Below, piece after piece: positions 14,958-24,193 of a stretch of DNA of 64,000 nt (positions are counted from its first letter, which is position 1; each line of letters begins with the position of its first letter). Below the pieces are notes generated by a model. That model made no database searches. It was not told where the DNA came from and saw nothing but the letters and a program-made list of their open reading frames with translations. Position numbers and translations under genes: made by a program. This stretch comes from Alitabrizicola rongguiensis (GTDB lineage: Bacteria; Pseudomonadota; Alphaproteobacteria; Rhodobacterales; Rhodobacteraceae). The DNA lies in the NCBI RefSeq assembly GCF_021491355.1, contig NZ_JAKENF010000001.1, positions 620,001-684,000 of the forward strand, given 5' to 3'.

Positions 14958-17837
14958 ATGAAAGACTTCATCATCCCCGACCGCGATTTCGGCACACCCG
15001 CCGCGAAATCGAAACAGATGGTCACCCTGACCATCGACGGCTTTGACGTGACCGTGCCGGAAGGCACCTCGATCATGCGCGCCGCCGCCGAGGCCGGGAT
15101 TTCAGTCCCGAAGCTTTGCGCCACAGACTCCGTTGATGCCTTCGGCTCCTGCCGCCTGTGCCTTGTCGAGATCGAGGGTCGGGCTGGCACGCCCGCCTCC
15201 TGCACCACGCCGGTCGCGCCGGGCCTGAAGGTGCATACCCAGACCGGCAAGCTCAAGCAGCTGCGCCGGGGCGTTATGGAGCTTTACATCTCGGACCACC
15301 CGCTGGATTGCCTGACCTGCTCGGCCAATGGCGATTGCGAATTGCAGGACATGGCGGGGGCGGTCGGCCTGCGCGACGTGCGCTACGAGGCGGTCGAGAC
15401 GCATTTCAAGGCGAAGAACACCAGTGGCGAGGCCAATCCGCAATGGCTGCCCAAGGACGACAGCAACCCCTACTTCACCTATGATCCGTCGAAATGCATT
15501 GTCTGCTCGCGTTGCGTGCGGGCCTGCGAAGAGGTGCAGGGCACCTTCGCGCTGACGATCCAGGGCCGGGGCTGGGACAGCCGTGTGTCGGCGGGGATGA
15601 AGGGCGACAGCTTCCTGACCTCCGACTGCGTATCCTGCGGGGCCTGTGTGCAGGCCTGCCCGACCGCGACGCTGCAGGAAAAGTCGGTGATCGATATCGG
15701 CACGCCCGACCGCTCGGTCATCACCACCTGCGCCTATTGCGGCGTCGGCTGTTCCTTCAAGGCCGAGATGCGCGGCGATGAACTTGTCCGCATGGTCCCC
15801 TACAAGCACGGCAAGGCCAACCGTGGCCATAGCTGCGTCAAGGGCCGCTTCGCCTATGGCTATGCCACGCACCGCGACCGCATCCTGAAGCCGATGATCC
15901 GCGACACGATCAACGAGCCGTGGCGCGAGGTCAGCTGGACCGAGGCGCTGACCTTTGCCGCCAACCGCCTGCGCGGCATTCAGGAGCAGTACGGCCGCCA
16001 GTCGATCGGCGTCATCACCTCGTCGCGCTGCACCAACGAGGAAACCTACCTCGTGCAGAAACTGGCCCGCGCGGTCTTCCGCAACAACAACACCGACACC
16101 TGCGCCCGCGTCTGCCATTCGCCCACCGGCTATGGCCTGGGCCAGGCCTTCGGCACCTCGGCCGGAACGCAGGATTTCGACTCGGTCGAAGAGACAGACG
16201 TGGTGATCGTGATCGGCGCCAACCCGACCGACGGCCACCCGGTCTTCGCCAGCCGGCTGAAGAAGCGGCTGCGTCAGGGCGCGCAGTTGATCGTCGTCGA
16301 TCCGCGCCGGACCGATCTTGTGAAGTCGGCCCATATCAAGGCCGCGCATCACCTCGCGCTGAAGCCCGGCACCAACGTGGCCGTGGTGACCGCGCTGGCC
16401 CATGTGATCGTGACCGAAGGCCTGTGTGACGAGGCCTTCATCCGCGAGCGCTGCGAATGGGACGAGTTCCAGGACTACGCGGAATTCGTGAGCGACCCGC
16501 GCCATTCGCCCGAAGCCACCGAGATGCTGACCGGCGTTCCGGCCGAGGAACTGCGCAAGGCCGCGCGCCTGTTCGCCACCGGCGGCAACGGCTCGATCTA
16601 TTACGGCCTCGGCGTGACCGAGCACAGCCAGGGCTCGACCACGGTCATGGCGATTGCGAACCTCGCCATGCTGACCGGCAATATCGGCCGGCCGGGTGTG
16701 GGCGTGAACCCGCTGCGCGGCCAGAACAACGTTCAGGGCTCCTGCGACATGGGATCATTCCCGCATGAGCTGCCGGGCTATCGCCATGTCAGCCGCGACG
16801 ACGTGCGCGAGGTGTTCCAGAAGATCTGGGGCGTCGAGATCGACAACGAGCCGGGCCTGCGCATCCCCAACATGCTGGATGCCGCGGTGGAAGGCACCTT
16901 CAAGGGCCTGTACTGCCAGGGCGAGGACATCCTGCAATCCGACCCCGACACCAAGCATGTCGCGGCTGGCCTCGCGGCGATGGACTGCGTGATCGTCCAT
17001 GACCTGTTCCTGAACGAGACCGCGAACTACGCCCATGTCTTCCTACCGGGGTCGACCTTCCTCGAAAAGGACGGAACGTTCACCAATGCCGAGCGCCGCA
17101 TCAACCGCGTCCGCAAGGTGATGGCGCCGAAGAACGGCTATGCCGACTGGGAGATCACCCAGATGCTCGCCAATGCCATGGGCGCGGGCTGGGGCTATAC
17201 CCATCCGAGCCAGATCATGGACGAGATCGCGCTGACCACGCCGAGCTTTGCCGGCGTGACCTACGAAAAGCTCGAGACCATGGGTTCGATCCAGTGGCCC
17301 TGCAACGAAAGCGCACCGGAAGGTACGCCCTTGATGCATGTGAACGGCTTCGTCCGCGGCAAGGGCAAGTTCATCCGCACGGAATATGTCGCGACCGATG
17401 AAAAGACCGGCCCGCGCTTCCCGCTTCTGCTGACCACCGGCCGCATCCTGTCGCAGTACAATGTCGGCGCGCAGACCCGGCGGACGGCGAACGTCGTCTG
17501 GCATGACGAGGATGTGCTCGAGATCCACCCCCACGACGCCGAGGTTCGCGGTGTGAACGAAGGCCAGTGGGTGCGGCTTGCCAGCCGCTCGGGCGACACG
17601 ACTCTGCGCGCCAGGATCACCGACCGCGTCTCGCCCGGCGTGGTCTACACGACCTTCCACCATCCCGACACGCAGGCCAACGTCATCACGACCGATTATT
17701 CGGACTGGGCCACCAACTGCCCGGAATACAAGGTGACGGCGGTGCAGGTCAGCCCGTCAAACGGCCCGTCGGAATGGCAGGAAGAGTACAGCCAGATGGC
17801 GGACCTGTCCCGCCGCATCCTGCCCGCGGCCGAGTGA
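14958..17837 (+). CDS. fdsA: NAD-dependent molybdenum formate dehydrogenase alpha subunit
   Basis: 959-residue catalytic subunit. In order: an N-terminal [2Fe-2S] ferredoxin domain, a His-Cys3 cluster motif (HPLDCLTCSANGDC), two 4Fe-4S motifs (CIVCSRCVRACEEV and CVSCGACVQACPT), the proximal cluster CAYCGVGCSF, then the bis-MGD molybdopterin oxidoreductase domain and a molydopterin-binding C-terminus. The metal ligand is Cys386 (CARVCHSPTGYG), encoded by TGC and therefore not selenocysteine. His387 and Arg587 (NPLRGQNN) fall at the same numbers as the active-site residues reported for the Rhodobacter capsulatus enzyme. It works with FdsB and FdsG; FdhD and FdsD follow. Confidence 0.97.
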   Translation: MKDFIIPDRDFGTPAAKSKQMVTLTIDGFDVTVPEGTSIMRAAAEAGISVPKLCATDSVDAFGSCRLCLVEIEGRAGTPASCTTPVAPGLKVHTQTGKLKQLRRGVMELYISDHPLDCLTCSANGDCELQDMAGAVGLRDVRYEAVETHFKAKNTSGEANPQWLPKDDSNPYFTYDPSKCIVCSRCVRACEEVQGTFALTIQGRGWDSRVSAGMKGDSFLTSDCVSCGACVQACPTATLQEKSVIDIGTPDRSVITTCAYCGVGCSFKAEMRGDELVRMVPYKHGKANRGHSCVKGRFAYGYATHRDRILKPMIRDTINEPWREVSWTEALTFAANRLRGIQEQYGRQSIGVITSSRCTNEETYLVQKLARAVFRNNNTDTCARVCHSPTGYGLGQAFGTSAGTQDFDSVEETDVVIVIGANPTDGHPVFASRLKKRLRQGAQLIVVDPRRTDLVKSAHIKAAHHLALKPGTNVAVVTALAHVIVTEGLCDEAFIRERCEWDEFQDYAEFVSDPRHSPEATEMLTGVPAEELRKAARLFATGGNGSIYYGLGVTEHSQGSTTVMAIANLAMLTGNIGRPGVGVNPLRGQNNVQGSCDMGSFPHELPGYRHVSRDDVREVFQKIWGVEIDNEPGLRIPNMLDAAVEGTFKGLYCQGEDILQSDPDTKHVAAGLAAMDCVIVHDLFLNETANYAHVFLPGSTFLEKDGTFTNAERRINRVRKVMAPKNGYADWEITQMLANAMGAGWGYTHPSQIMDEIALTTPSFAGVTYEKLETMGSIQWPCNESAPEGTPLMHVNGFVRGKGKFIRTEYVATDEKTGPRFPLLLTTGRILSQYNVGAQTRRTANVVWHDEDVLEIHPHDAEVRGVNEGQWVRLASRSGDTTLRARITDRVSPGVVYTTFHHPDTQANVITTDYSDWATNCPEYKVTAVQVSPSNGPSEWQEEYSQMADLSRRILPAAE

Positions 17838-18652
17838 TGCGGACGCACCGCCCCCTGCCCCGGACCCGCGTCACCGGCTCGCATGTCGAGACCGGGGCCA
17901 GGGTGCTGCCGGAGGAGGTAGCGGTCGCGCTCAGCTACAACGGGTCGACCCAGGCGGTGATGATGTCCACCCCCGCCGACCTGATCGACTTCGCCTACGG
18001 CTTTACCCTGACCGAGGGGATCGCCCGCCCGGACGAGATTGAAAGCGTCGAGGCAGTCGAGACGGATCTGGGCATCGACCTGCAGATCTGGCTGAAGGGC
18101 GAGGCAGGCGAGCGCTTGGCACAGCGCCGGCGGACCATGGCCGGGCCTGTTGGATGCGGCCTCTGCGGGATCGACAGCCTGTCTGAGGCCGTACGCCGGG
18201 CGCAACCGATCGAAGCGACCGATTTCGCCCTGCATGCGTCTCAGGTGTGGTCGGCCATCGCGAGCCTTCCACAGCACCAGCCCCTGCATGATGCCACCCG
18301 TGCCGCCCATGCGGCTGCCTTCTGGACCCCGGCAAATGGAATCCAGGCACTCCGAGAGGATGTCGGCCGGCACAATGCTCTCGACAAACTGGCCGGATCT
18401 CTGATCCGAGGGGGTGTCGAACGTAACCAAGGAGCACTCATCATCACTTCGCGCGTGTCGATCGACATGGTGCAGAAGGCGGCCGCGATCGGTTCTCCGG
18501 TGCTGATCGCCGTTTCCGCCCCAACGGCCACCGCCGTCGAGCAAGCGAACGCCGCCGGCATCACCCTGATCGCCTTGGCTCGCGCCGATCACTTCGAGGT
18601 CTTCAGCAGACCGGACCGCATCTTTCCCGACGAGGCTACCAATGTCGCATGA
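17837..18652 (+). CDS. fdhD: Formate dehydrogenase accessory sulfurtransferase FdhD/FdsC
   Basis: 271-residue chaperone that binds the bis-MGD cofactor and supplies its sulfido ligand before insertion into FdsA. The Cys loop GPVGCGLCGIDSL (CxxC) is the family hallmark; DVGRHNALDKLAG is the second conserved block and SRVSIDMVQKAA the third. It starts inside the fdsA stop (TGATG), so it is coupled to fdsA. In this operon type the gene is named fdsC. Confidence 0.94.
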   Translation: MRTHRPLPRTRVTGSHVETGARVLPEEVAVALSYNGSTQAVMMSTPADLIDFAYGFTLTEGIARPDEIESVEAVETDLGIDLQIWLKGEAGERLAQRRRTMAGPVGCGLCGIDSLSEAVRRAQPIEATDFALHASQVWSAIASLPQHQPLHDATRAAHAAAFWTPANGIQALREDVGRHNALDKLAGSLIRGGVERNQGALIITSRVSIDMVQKAAAIGSPVLIAVSAPTATAVEQANAAGITLIALARADHFEVFSRPDRIFPDEATNVA

Positions 18653-18863
18653 CAAGCTGGTCTACATGGCCAACCAGATCGCAACCTTCTTCGAAAGCAA
18701 GCCTTACGACGAAGGCGTCGAGGGGGTTGCCAGTCACATCAATGCTTTCTGGGAACCGCGCATGCGCCGCCAACTGTTCGAGGTGCTCGACGCAGGCGGC
18801 GAAGGCCTGAAACCCCTTGTCCGGGAAGCCGCCGCGAATATCCGCCGGCCGGTCGCAGCCTGA
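18642..18863 (+). CDS. fdsD: Formate dehydrogenase delta subunit FdsD
   Basis: 73-residue small subunit with the typical start KLVYMANQIATFFESKP and INAFWEPRMRRQLFE. In the Rhodobacter enzyme FdsD is part of the complex and is needed for full activity with cofactor loading. It overlaps fdhD by 11 bases and ends the operon. Confidence 0.92.
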   Translation: MSHDKLVYMANQIATFFESKPYDEGVEGVASHINAFWEPRMRRQLFEVLDAGGEGLKPLVREAAANIRRPVAA

Positions 18864-18873
18864 GAAGAACGAG

Positions 18874-18892
18874 GGGCCGCCTGAGACGGCCC
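18874..18892. terminator. Short stem-loop between fdsD and the sugar transferase gene
   Basis: GGGCCG / CGGCCC 6-bp stem with a 7-nt loop in the 31-bp convergent gap. It has no T tract, so termination strength is doubtful. Confidence 0.4.
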
Positions 18893-18894
18893 GA

Positions 18895-19596
18895 TCAGTG
18901 ACCTGTGCAGTGCAGAACGACCCGGACCGTACCGGCCAGAACCTTGAGATCGGTCGCAAGAGACAAGTCGCGTTCGTAATCTTCGTCGAACACCGCCCGG
19001 GCGGCAAAGGACGAGTCGTTGCGCGCCGAAATCTGCCAGTAGCCGGTCACACCGGGGCGCAGCGAGAAATAGGCCTGACCCGGATAAAGCGCCATTTGCG
19101 AGGTCATCATCGGCCGCGGGCCGACAAGGCTCATGTCGCCGATCAGCACGTTCCACAGCTGCGGCAACTCATCGAGAGAGCACTTGCGCAGAAGGCGGCC
19201 CAAACGCGTGATCCGGGGATCGTTCTTCAGCTTCTGTGTTTCGTCCCATTCAGTCCGCGCCTCCGGATGGCGGGCCAGATAGGCCTCCAGCCGAGCATCG
19301 GCATCAACGACCATGCTGCGCAATTTCCAGATGCGAAACGTCTTGCGGTTCAGACCGACGCGGTCCTGCGTGTAGAACGGCGATCCGCCATCGCGGGCGA
19401 TGAGCAGAGCCAGTAGCAGCACCAAAGGGACCCAGAGCGGCGATGTCAGCAGCACGGCAGAGACATCGAGGACACGCTTGTACACCCGTTTGTAGGCGCC
19501 ATGCTCGCGGCGCGACGGCAAGGCGGCAGAGCCGCCAGCGGACGGAGATACCGGTATAGAGGTCCTGGTGGGAAATTCCGGGTAGCTCAGGGTCAT
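18895..19596 (-). CDS. ExoY/WbaP-type sugar-phosphate transferase
   Basis: 233-residue polyisoprenyl-phosphate hexose-1-phosphate transferase (bacterial sugar transferase family), which starts exopolysaccharide or O-antigen repeat assembly on undecaprenyl phosphate. Features: a disordered N-terminus, a membrane hairpin (AVLLTSPLWVPLVLLLALLI, residues ~49-68), SPFYTQDRVGLN, FRIWKLRSM, catalytic CSLDELPQLWNV, MSLVGPRP and RPGVTGYWQ. No other polysaccharide genes adjoin it. It is preceded by a 524-bp gap that probably holds its control region. Confidence 0.9.
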   Translation of the reverse strand: MTLSYPEFPTRTSIPVSPSAGGSAALPSRREHGAYKRVYKRVLDVSAVLLTSPLWVPLVLLLALLIARDGGSPFYTQDRVGLNRKTFRIWKLRSMVVDADARLEAYLARHPEARTEWDETQKLKNDPRITRLGRLLRKCSLDELPQLWNVLIGDMSLVGPRPMMTSQMALYPGQAYFSLRPGVTGYWQISARNDSSFAARAVFDEDYERDLSLATDLKVLAGTVRVVLHCTGH

Positions 19597-20120
19597 TGTA
19601 GGTAACTCCGGGACAATCGAGTTATCAGAACAGCCTGAGCGGGGGGCTGGCTTCCGGTCTTCATCGTAGTTGCGCTCATTCTCGCACGATCATTCTGCAA
19701 CTGCGCTCCAGCCCGACGCCCCCATCCCTGGCTGGAAACACACTGTTAACCTTACCTGAGAGTTTAGCCCATCTGGGGCATTTGAAGCGAATGCTTTCTG
19801 CAATGCAGCACAAATCCCCGCGATTTTTTGCTCGGTCTGGCGCATTTGGCTCGCGCCGCGGCGGCGGATTGCCACCTTTCCGACTCTTCGCGATGAAATA
19901 TCGATCAAGGATTCAGCAAATCACTTTCCCGCCGATTCTCTCGCGATCCCTCCCGACGAGCTGAGGGGCTATCGAGGCCCTGCCTCGCCGCTGCATTGCA
20001 GAATTCCCGACTGCTTCGGTTCGTCATTTCCTATTGTTTCCAAAATGAAAATAGACAACTGACGAACTCACAGCTGTGCCATCGGGCTTGACGGCGCAAC
20101 TGGCTGCGGTAAGCGGCAGC
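19597..20120. other. 524-bp intergenic gap, divergent control region
   Basis: Separates the minus-strand sugar transferase from the plus-strand pseudouridine synthase. No credible gene, tRNA or small-protein frame was found. It is less GC-rich than its surroundings. It contains GCATT / AATGC arms at 19778-19794 and a long inverted repeat at 20019-20067. Promoters for both neighbours should lie here. Confidence 0.6.
20019..20067. repeat. Nested inverted repeat upstream of the pseudouridine synthase
   Basis: Perfect 8-bp outer arms GTTCGTCA (20019-20026) and TGACGAAC (20060-20067) enclose 33 AT-rich bases that contain a second imperfect pair, CTATTGTTTC against GAAAATAG. It could be an operator or a transcribed hairpin, 53 bases before the ATG at 20121. 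Confidence 0.6.
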
Positions 20121-20771
20121 ATGACCGAGTTCCGCTATGATCCTCCTGATCTGCCGCTGCGCGTGTTGCATCACGACAGTGAAATCGTGGTCGTTGACAA
20201 ACCGGCAGGGTTGCTTTCGGTACCTGGCCGAGGCGAGGATCGGGCCGACTGCCTGATCGCCCGGCTACGCGGCGTCTTCCCCGAAGTCCTGCTTGTTCAC
20301 CGGCTGGACCTCGACACCTCGGGCGTCATGGTCTTCGCGCTGACGCGAAGGTCTCAGGCTGATCTGGGCCAGCAGTTTGAGACGCGGCAGGTCCGCAAGA
20401 CTTACATCGCCCGGCTCTGGGGCAGGCTGGAGCCTGCAGAAGGCCGCGTCGATCTTCCACTGATTGTGGATTGGCCGAACCGGCCTCGGCAGCATGTGAA
20501 CCACGAAACCGGGCGCCCGGCCCAGACCGACTGGAAGGTTCTGGGTTCGGATGGGCAAGAAACGCGAGCCAGACTGACCCCTCTCACCGGACGAAGCCAC
20601 CAACTGCGCGTCCATATGGCCGAGACCGGGCATCCGATACTCGGCGACCCGCTATATGCCGAGGGGGCCGCGCGCAACTATCCCCGTCTCATGCTTCATG
20701 CCGAGAGCCTGCGATTCCGCCATCCGGAGACCCGCAAGACGGTTACCTTCACCGCCCCCACTCCGTTCTAG
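20121..20771 (+). CDS. RluA-family RNA pseudouridine synthase
   Basis: 216 residues. The catalytic Asp63 lies in HRLDLDTSGVM, and VDKPAGLLSVPG plus GRSHQLRVHMAETGHPILGDPLY are the other family blocks. No S4 domain is present, so it resembles RluA itself (23S rRNA U746 / tRNA U32) more than RluC or RluD; exact target inferred. An upstream in-frame start at 20076 is possible but adds 15 non-conserved residues. It overlaps the convergent oxidoreductase gene by 4 bases. Confidence 0.88.
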   Translation: MTEFRYDPPDLPLRVLHHDSEIVVVDKPAGLLSVPGRGEDRADCLIARLRGVFPEVLLVHRLDLDTSGVMVFALTRRSQADLGQQFETRQVRKTYIARLWGRLEPAEGRVDLPLIVDWPNRPRQHVNHETGRPAQTDWKVLGSDGQETRARLTPLTGRSHQLRVHMAETGHPILGDPLYAEGAARNYPRLMLHAESLRFRHPETRKTVTFTAPTPF

Positions 20772-22747
20772 AGCGCCAGCGCCGCCTTTCGTCCCTCGTG
20801 GAAGGCATAGGCGGCAAGACGCGGCGCGGAGCAGTCGCCGATCCGGATCGTCGCCTTGCCTTGGAACCGCTCGGGGAACGGGTCGAATGCAACATTCGTG
20901 GTCGCCATCACCAGCGCAGCGGCCGGGATCGTCCGCTCTTCCCCGGTCAGAAGGCTTTGCACCGTCACACCGTTGCCGTGCCAGCGCAGGAGGCGCGTCT
21001 CCGTCAGGAATTCCGCACCAAGCCGGGCAAGCCGCTGCCGGGCAGGGCCGTCCGCCGACGTGCGGGTGATCTCCTTGCCGACATAGGGGTCGGGCGTGAC
21101 GATGGTCACTTTAATGCCCTGTTCGGCCATGGCCCATGCCGTGCCGACCCCACGCCAGTTGCCCCCCTCGTCATAGAGCACGACCGCGTCGCCAAGCCGC
21201 GCCTCGCGCCGCATCACCGCTTCCGGAGACCAGACCCGCGCGTCGAGGCCGGGAAGTCGGGGTTCGATCGGCAGCCAGCGCTGGAACCCCGTCTCGTCGG
21301 GCAACGAGCCCGTGGCGAGGATGACAGTGTCGGCGGGATGGGCGGCAATCTCGTCGGTGTCGAGGAAGGTGTTGAGGCGAAGACTCACACCGAGCCTGTC
21401 GAACTGCCGCTCGTACCAGTCGAGCAGGTCGAGGATCTGGGCACGGCGGGGCTGCATCCCGGCCAGACGGAACTGGCCGCCCACCTTCGACGCGGCCTCG
21501 ACGATTTCGACCTGGTGGCCGCGCTCGGCGGCAGCGCGGGCGGCCTCCAACCCAGCTGGTCCGGCGCCGACGACCAGGACATGTTTTTTTTCAGCTACTG
21601 GCGCAAAGCGGTCGCCACCCCATTCCCATTCCCGCCCGACCGACGGGTTGATGAGGCAGGAGATCCAGTAGTCGCGGCTGCGGCGGCCCCAGCACATCTG
21701 GTTGCAGGAAATGCAGCCGCGGACATCCTCGGCCCGACCCTCGGCGGTCTTGCGGGCAAGATGCGGGTCGGCGATCTGGCCGCGCACGATCGAGACCATA
21801 TCGGCCTGCCCAGAGGCGATGATCGTCTCCGCATTCTCGGGCGTACGCACATGCGCCTCTGAAGTGATCCTGGCGTGTTTCACGACCTGCTTCAGACGCT
21901 CGGTGACCGGGGTGGTGAGCTTCTCAGCGAACAGGAAGGTTGGCATCAGCCGCTCGAAGTCGAGATAGCCGCCATGGCCGACGGTAACATAGTCCACGTC
22001 ACCCGTTTCATCGTGCAGCGCGATGATCTCGCAGAGATCGTCGATACTTGGCAGTATCCCGGGATAGGCGTCGGACCACGAGATCGCGAGACCGATGATG
22101 AAGTCCGGGCCGCACGCCGCACGGATCCGGTCAATCAGGGTGCGAGAGAAACGCGTGCGGTTCTCAAGACTGCCACCCCATTTGTCCGCCCGCCGGTTCG
22201 ACCAGGGCGACCAGAACTGGTCGAGCAGCGAATGGTAGGCCGCCCAAACTTCGACCCCCTGGAAGCCCCCCTTCTGGCAGCGCACGGCAGCAGCGACATG
22301 CGCCTGGAGCAATTCCTCGAGCTCGGCCTCGGTCATGGCGTGGGAGCCGTCGCTGTCGTGGTAAGACGGCCCACCCGACGGCGACCAATGGGGCGCGAAG
22401 GACAGGTCGGAATCGCCATGCGCACCAACATGATACAGTTGCTGCAGGATCACCGCTCCCTCGGCCTTCACCGGTTCGGTCACCTTGCGGAAATGCGGGA
22501 TGACCTCGTCGGTTGAGTGCAGGAAGTTGCCGCGTGTCAGCACACCTGTGCGATGTACTGGCATGGGTTCCGCAACGATCATGCCCGCGCCGCCTAGCGC
22601 TCGTTCTAGGTAGTAGGCTGCAGTTCGGGGGCCGGGCAGCCCCATGTCGGACATGTTGTTGGTATGTGCGCCAAAGACAATCCGGTTGCGCAATCTGTGG
22701 CCGCGAAGCGTGATCGGGGAAAGGACATGTGCATGCTGGCTGGTCAT
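20768..22747 (-). CDS. Old-Yellow-Enzyme/FAD fusion oxidoreductase (TMADH/DCR family)
   Basis: 659 residues. N-terminal ~370: an FMN TIM barrel of the NADH:flavin oxidoreductase family (NRIVFGAHTNNM, WSNRRADKWGGSLENR). Four Cys in CISCNQMCWG...C bind a [4Fe-4S] cluster. C-terminal ~280: an FAD/NAD(P) domain (VLVVGAGPAGLEAARAAAERGH, VILATGSLP). The layout is that of trimethylamine/dimethylglycine-type dehydrogenases and 2,4-dienoyl-CoA reductase; N-methyl demethylation is plausible but the substrate is not readable. Single gene. Confidence 0.88.
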   Translation of the reverse strand: MTSQHAHVLSPITLRGHRLRNRIVFGAHTNNMSDMGLPGPRTAAYYLERALGGAGMIVAEPMPVHRTGVLTRGNFLHSTDEVIPHFRKVTEPVKAEGAVILQQLYHVGAHGDSDLSFAPHWSPSGGPSYHDSDGSHAMTEAELEELLQAHVAAAVRCQKGGFQGVEVWAAYHSLLDQFWSPWSNRRADKWGGSLENRTRFSRTLIDRIRAACGPDFIIGLAISWSDAYPGILPSIDDLCEIIALHDETGDVDYVTVGHGGYLDFERLMPTFLFAEKLTTPVTERLKQVVKHARITSEAHVRTPENAETIIASGQADMVSIVRGQIADPHLARKTAEGRAEDVRGCISCNQMCWGRRSRDYWISCLINPSVGREWEWGGDRFAPVAEKKHVLVVGAGPAGLEAARAAAERGHQVEIVEAASKVGGQFRLAGMQPRRAQILDLLDWYERQFDRLGVSLRLNTFLDTDEIAAHPADTVILATGSLPDETGFQRWLPIEPRLPGLDARVWSPEAVMRREARLGDAVVLYDEGGNWRGVGTAWAMAEQGIKVTIVTPDPYVGKEITRTSADGPARQRLARLGAEFLTETRLLRWHGNGVTVQSLLTGEERTIPAAALVMATTNVAFDPFPERFQGKATIRIGDCSAPRLAAYAFHEGRKAALAL

Positions 22748-22999
22748 GGCGGGCTCCGTGAAGGTGCCAAGCTAAGCGCAAGATCACGAAAATCACGACG
22801 CGCGATGCGACCTGCAAAGGGGTTCTCATGTCGCAAATGGTCCGCATGCCATGTGCCACAGAAGACGGTCGAAGACCCCGATGCAGCGCAACGGCGCTTG
22901 ATCGGATAGAGCAAAGCGGTCACGCTTCCGGTATGAAGGCCGACTGTTTGGGCGTGGCGAGGCTTTCCTCTCTGGCCAGCTGGCAGAAAGTGGGGGGCG

Positions 23000-24187
23000 A
23001 TGGGCAGACTGGGAAACGGATCGCTGGTTGGTTGCCTTGTCGCGCTTTGTGCATCGGCCGCTGCTGCGCAGGGCAGGCCCGCTACGGATTTCGACTATGA
23101 CGACCTCCAATCCGAAGTTCCGATCGAATCCGAGGTCTTTACGCCGAAGCTGACCTATGGCGGCCCCGGCGGAAACGTCTTCACCTTCTATGGCCAGATC
23201 AACCTGACGTATCAGAGCTTTGATGACGGCACCGAAACCACGAGCGGGCTTGTCGACAACGGCAACTGGAATACCCGGATCGGCTTTACCTACACCCAGC
23301 CGTTCGAGGAGTTGACGCTGCGCTATCGCTTCGAGACCGGTCTTGGCCTTCGCAACAGCGCCCTTGTCTCGCAGACATTCGAGCCACCTTGGATCGACTG
23401 GCAGAAGACCGCGCTGCGCTGGTTCGAGGTGGCCGCGGATTCCCGCATCGGGACATTCTCTTTCGGTCAGGGCAGCACGGCTTCGGACGGCACAGCCGGT
23501 CTTGATGACAGCTTCACCTTCGTCGCCGGCGCGACGAACTCGACCGACGGTTTCGGCTCGTTCCGGTTCAGGGATGCGGATGGAAACCTCACGAATGTCT
23601 CAATCGGCCAGGTCAACAACGCCTTCAACGGCACCCGCCGCTTTCGCGCACGCTACGACACGCCGGTCTTCAACGGCGTCATGCTTTCAACCTCGTACGG
23701 TCGCAACATCCTCACCGACGCGGACAATGCGGATTACTACGATGTTGCCATCCGCTGGACAGGTGACCTGGGCGATATCGAGGTAAGGACTGCGGCCGGA
23801 TACCAGTGGATCGACGACCCGGATAGCGGCCTGACTCGGCGCGTCGCTGGATCGGTCACGGGTGTGCATGTCCCGACTGGACTGAACCTGTCCCTCTCGG
23901 TCGGACAACAGATCGACGGAGCGAGCTACTACTGGGCGCGGGCCGGGTGGCAGACCGACGCGATTGCGGCAGGGACGACCTACCTGTCAGTCGACTACTA
24001 CAACGGAAGCGATTTCCTCTCCGAAGGCGCAAAGACCGAGAACTACGGCATCTACGCCGTACAGGACATCGACTCGCTGTCGCTGAACCTTTACGCGGGC
24101 TGGCGACGGTTCACCTATAGCGACCAGCTGGGCAACAGCTACCAGGATGCCGACGGACTTCTGATCGGCGCGCGCTGGTTCTTCTGA
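23000..24187 (+). CDS. Outer membrane porin-like beta-barrel
   Basis: 395 residues with a signal peptide (VGCLVALCASAAAAQG) and a mature part made of alternating amphipathic strands rich in Gly, Asp, Tyr and Phe. It ends in RWFF, the C-terminal aromatic signal for the BAM machinery. It contains FYGQINLTYQSF near the start, similar to alphaproteobacterial porins. Substrate unknown. The 252-bp upstream gap (22748-22999) is its likely promoter region; I recognise no operator there. Confidence 0.85.
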   Translation: MGRLGNGSLVGCLVALCASAAAAQGRPATDFDYDDLQSEVPIESEVFTPKLTYGGPGGNVFTFYGQINLTYQSFDDGTETTSGLVDNGNWNTRIGFTYTQPFEELTLRYRFETGLGLRNSALVSQTFEPPWIDWQKTALRWFEVAADSRIGTFSFGQGSTASDGTAGLDDSFTFVAGATNSTDGFGSFRFRDADGNLTNVSIGQVNNAFNGTRRFRARYDTPVFNGVMLSTSYGRNILTDADNADYYDVAIRWTGDLGDIEVRTAAGYQWIDDPDSGLTRRVAGSVTGVHVPTGLNLSLSVGQQIDGASYYWARAGWQTDAIAAGTTYLSVDYYNGSDFLSEGAKTENYGIYAVQDIDSLSLNLYAGWRRFTYSDQLGNSYQDADGLLIGARWFF

Positions 24188-24193
24188 TGGCTC

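Noticed and set aside
16101-16118. Selenocysteine in formate dehydrogenase
   Set aside because: The ligand codon is TGC (Cys386), not TGA, and the frame is open throughout.
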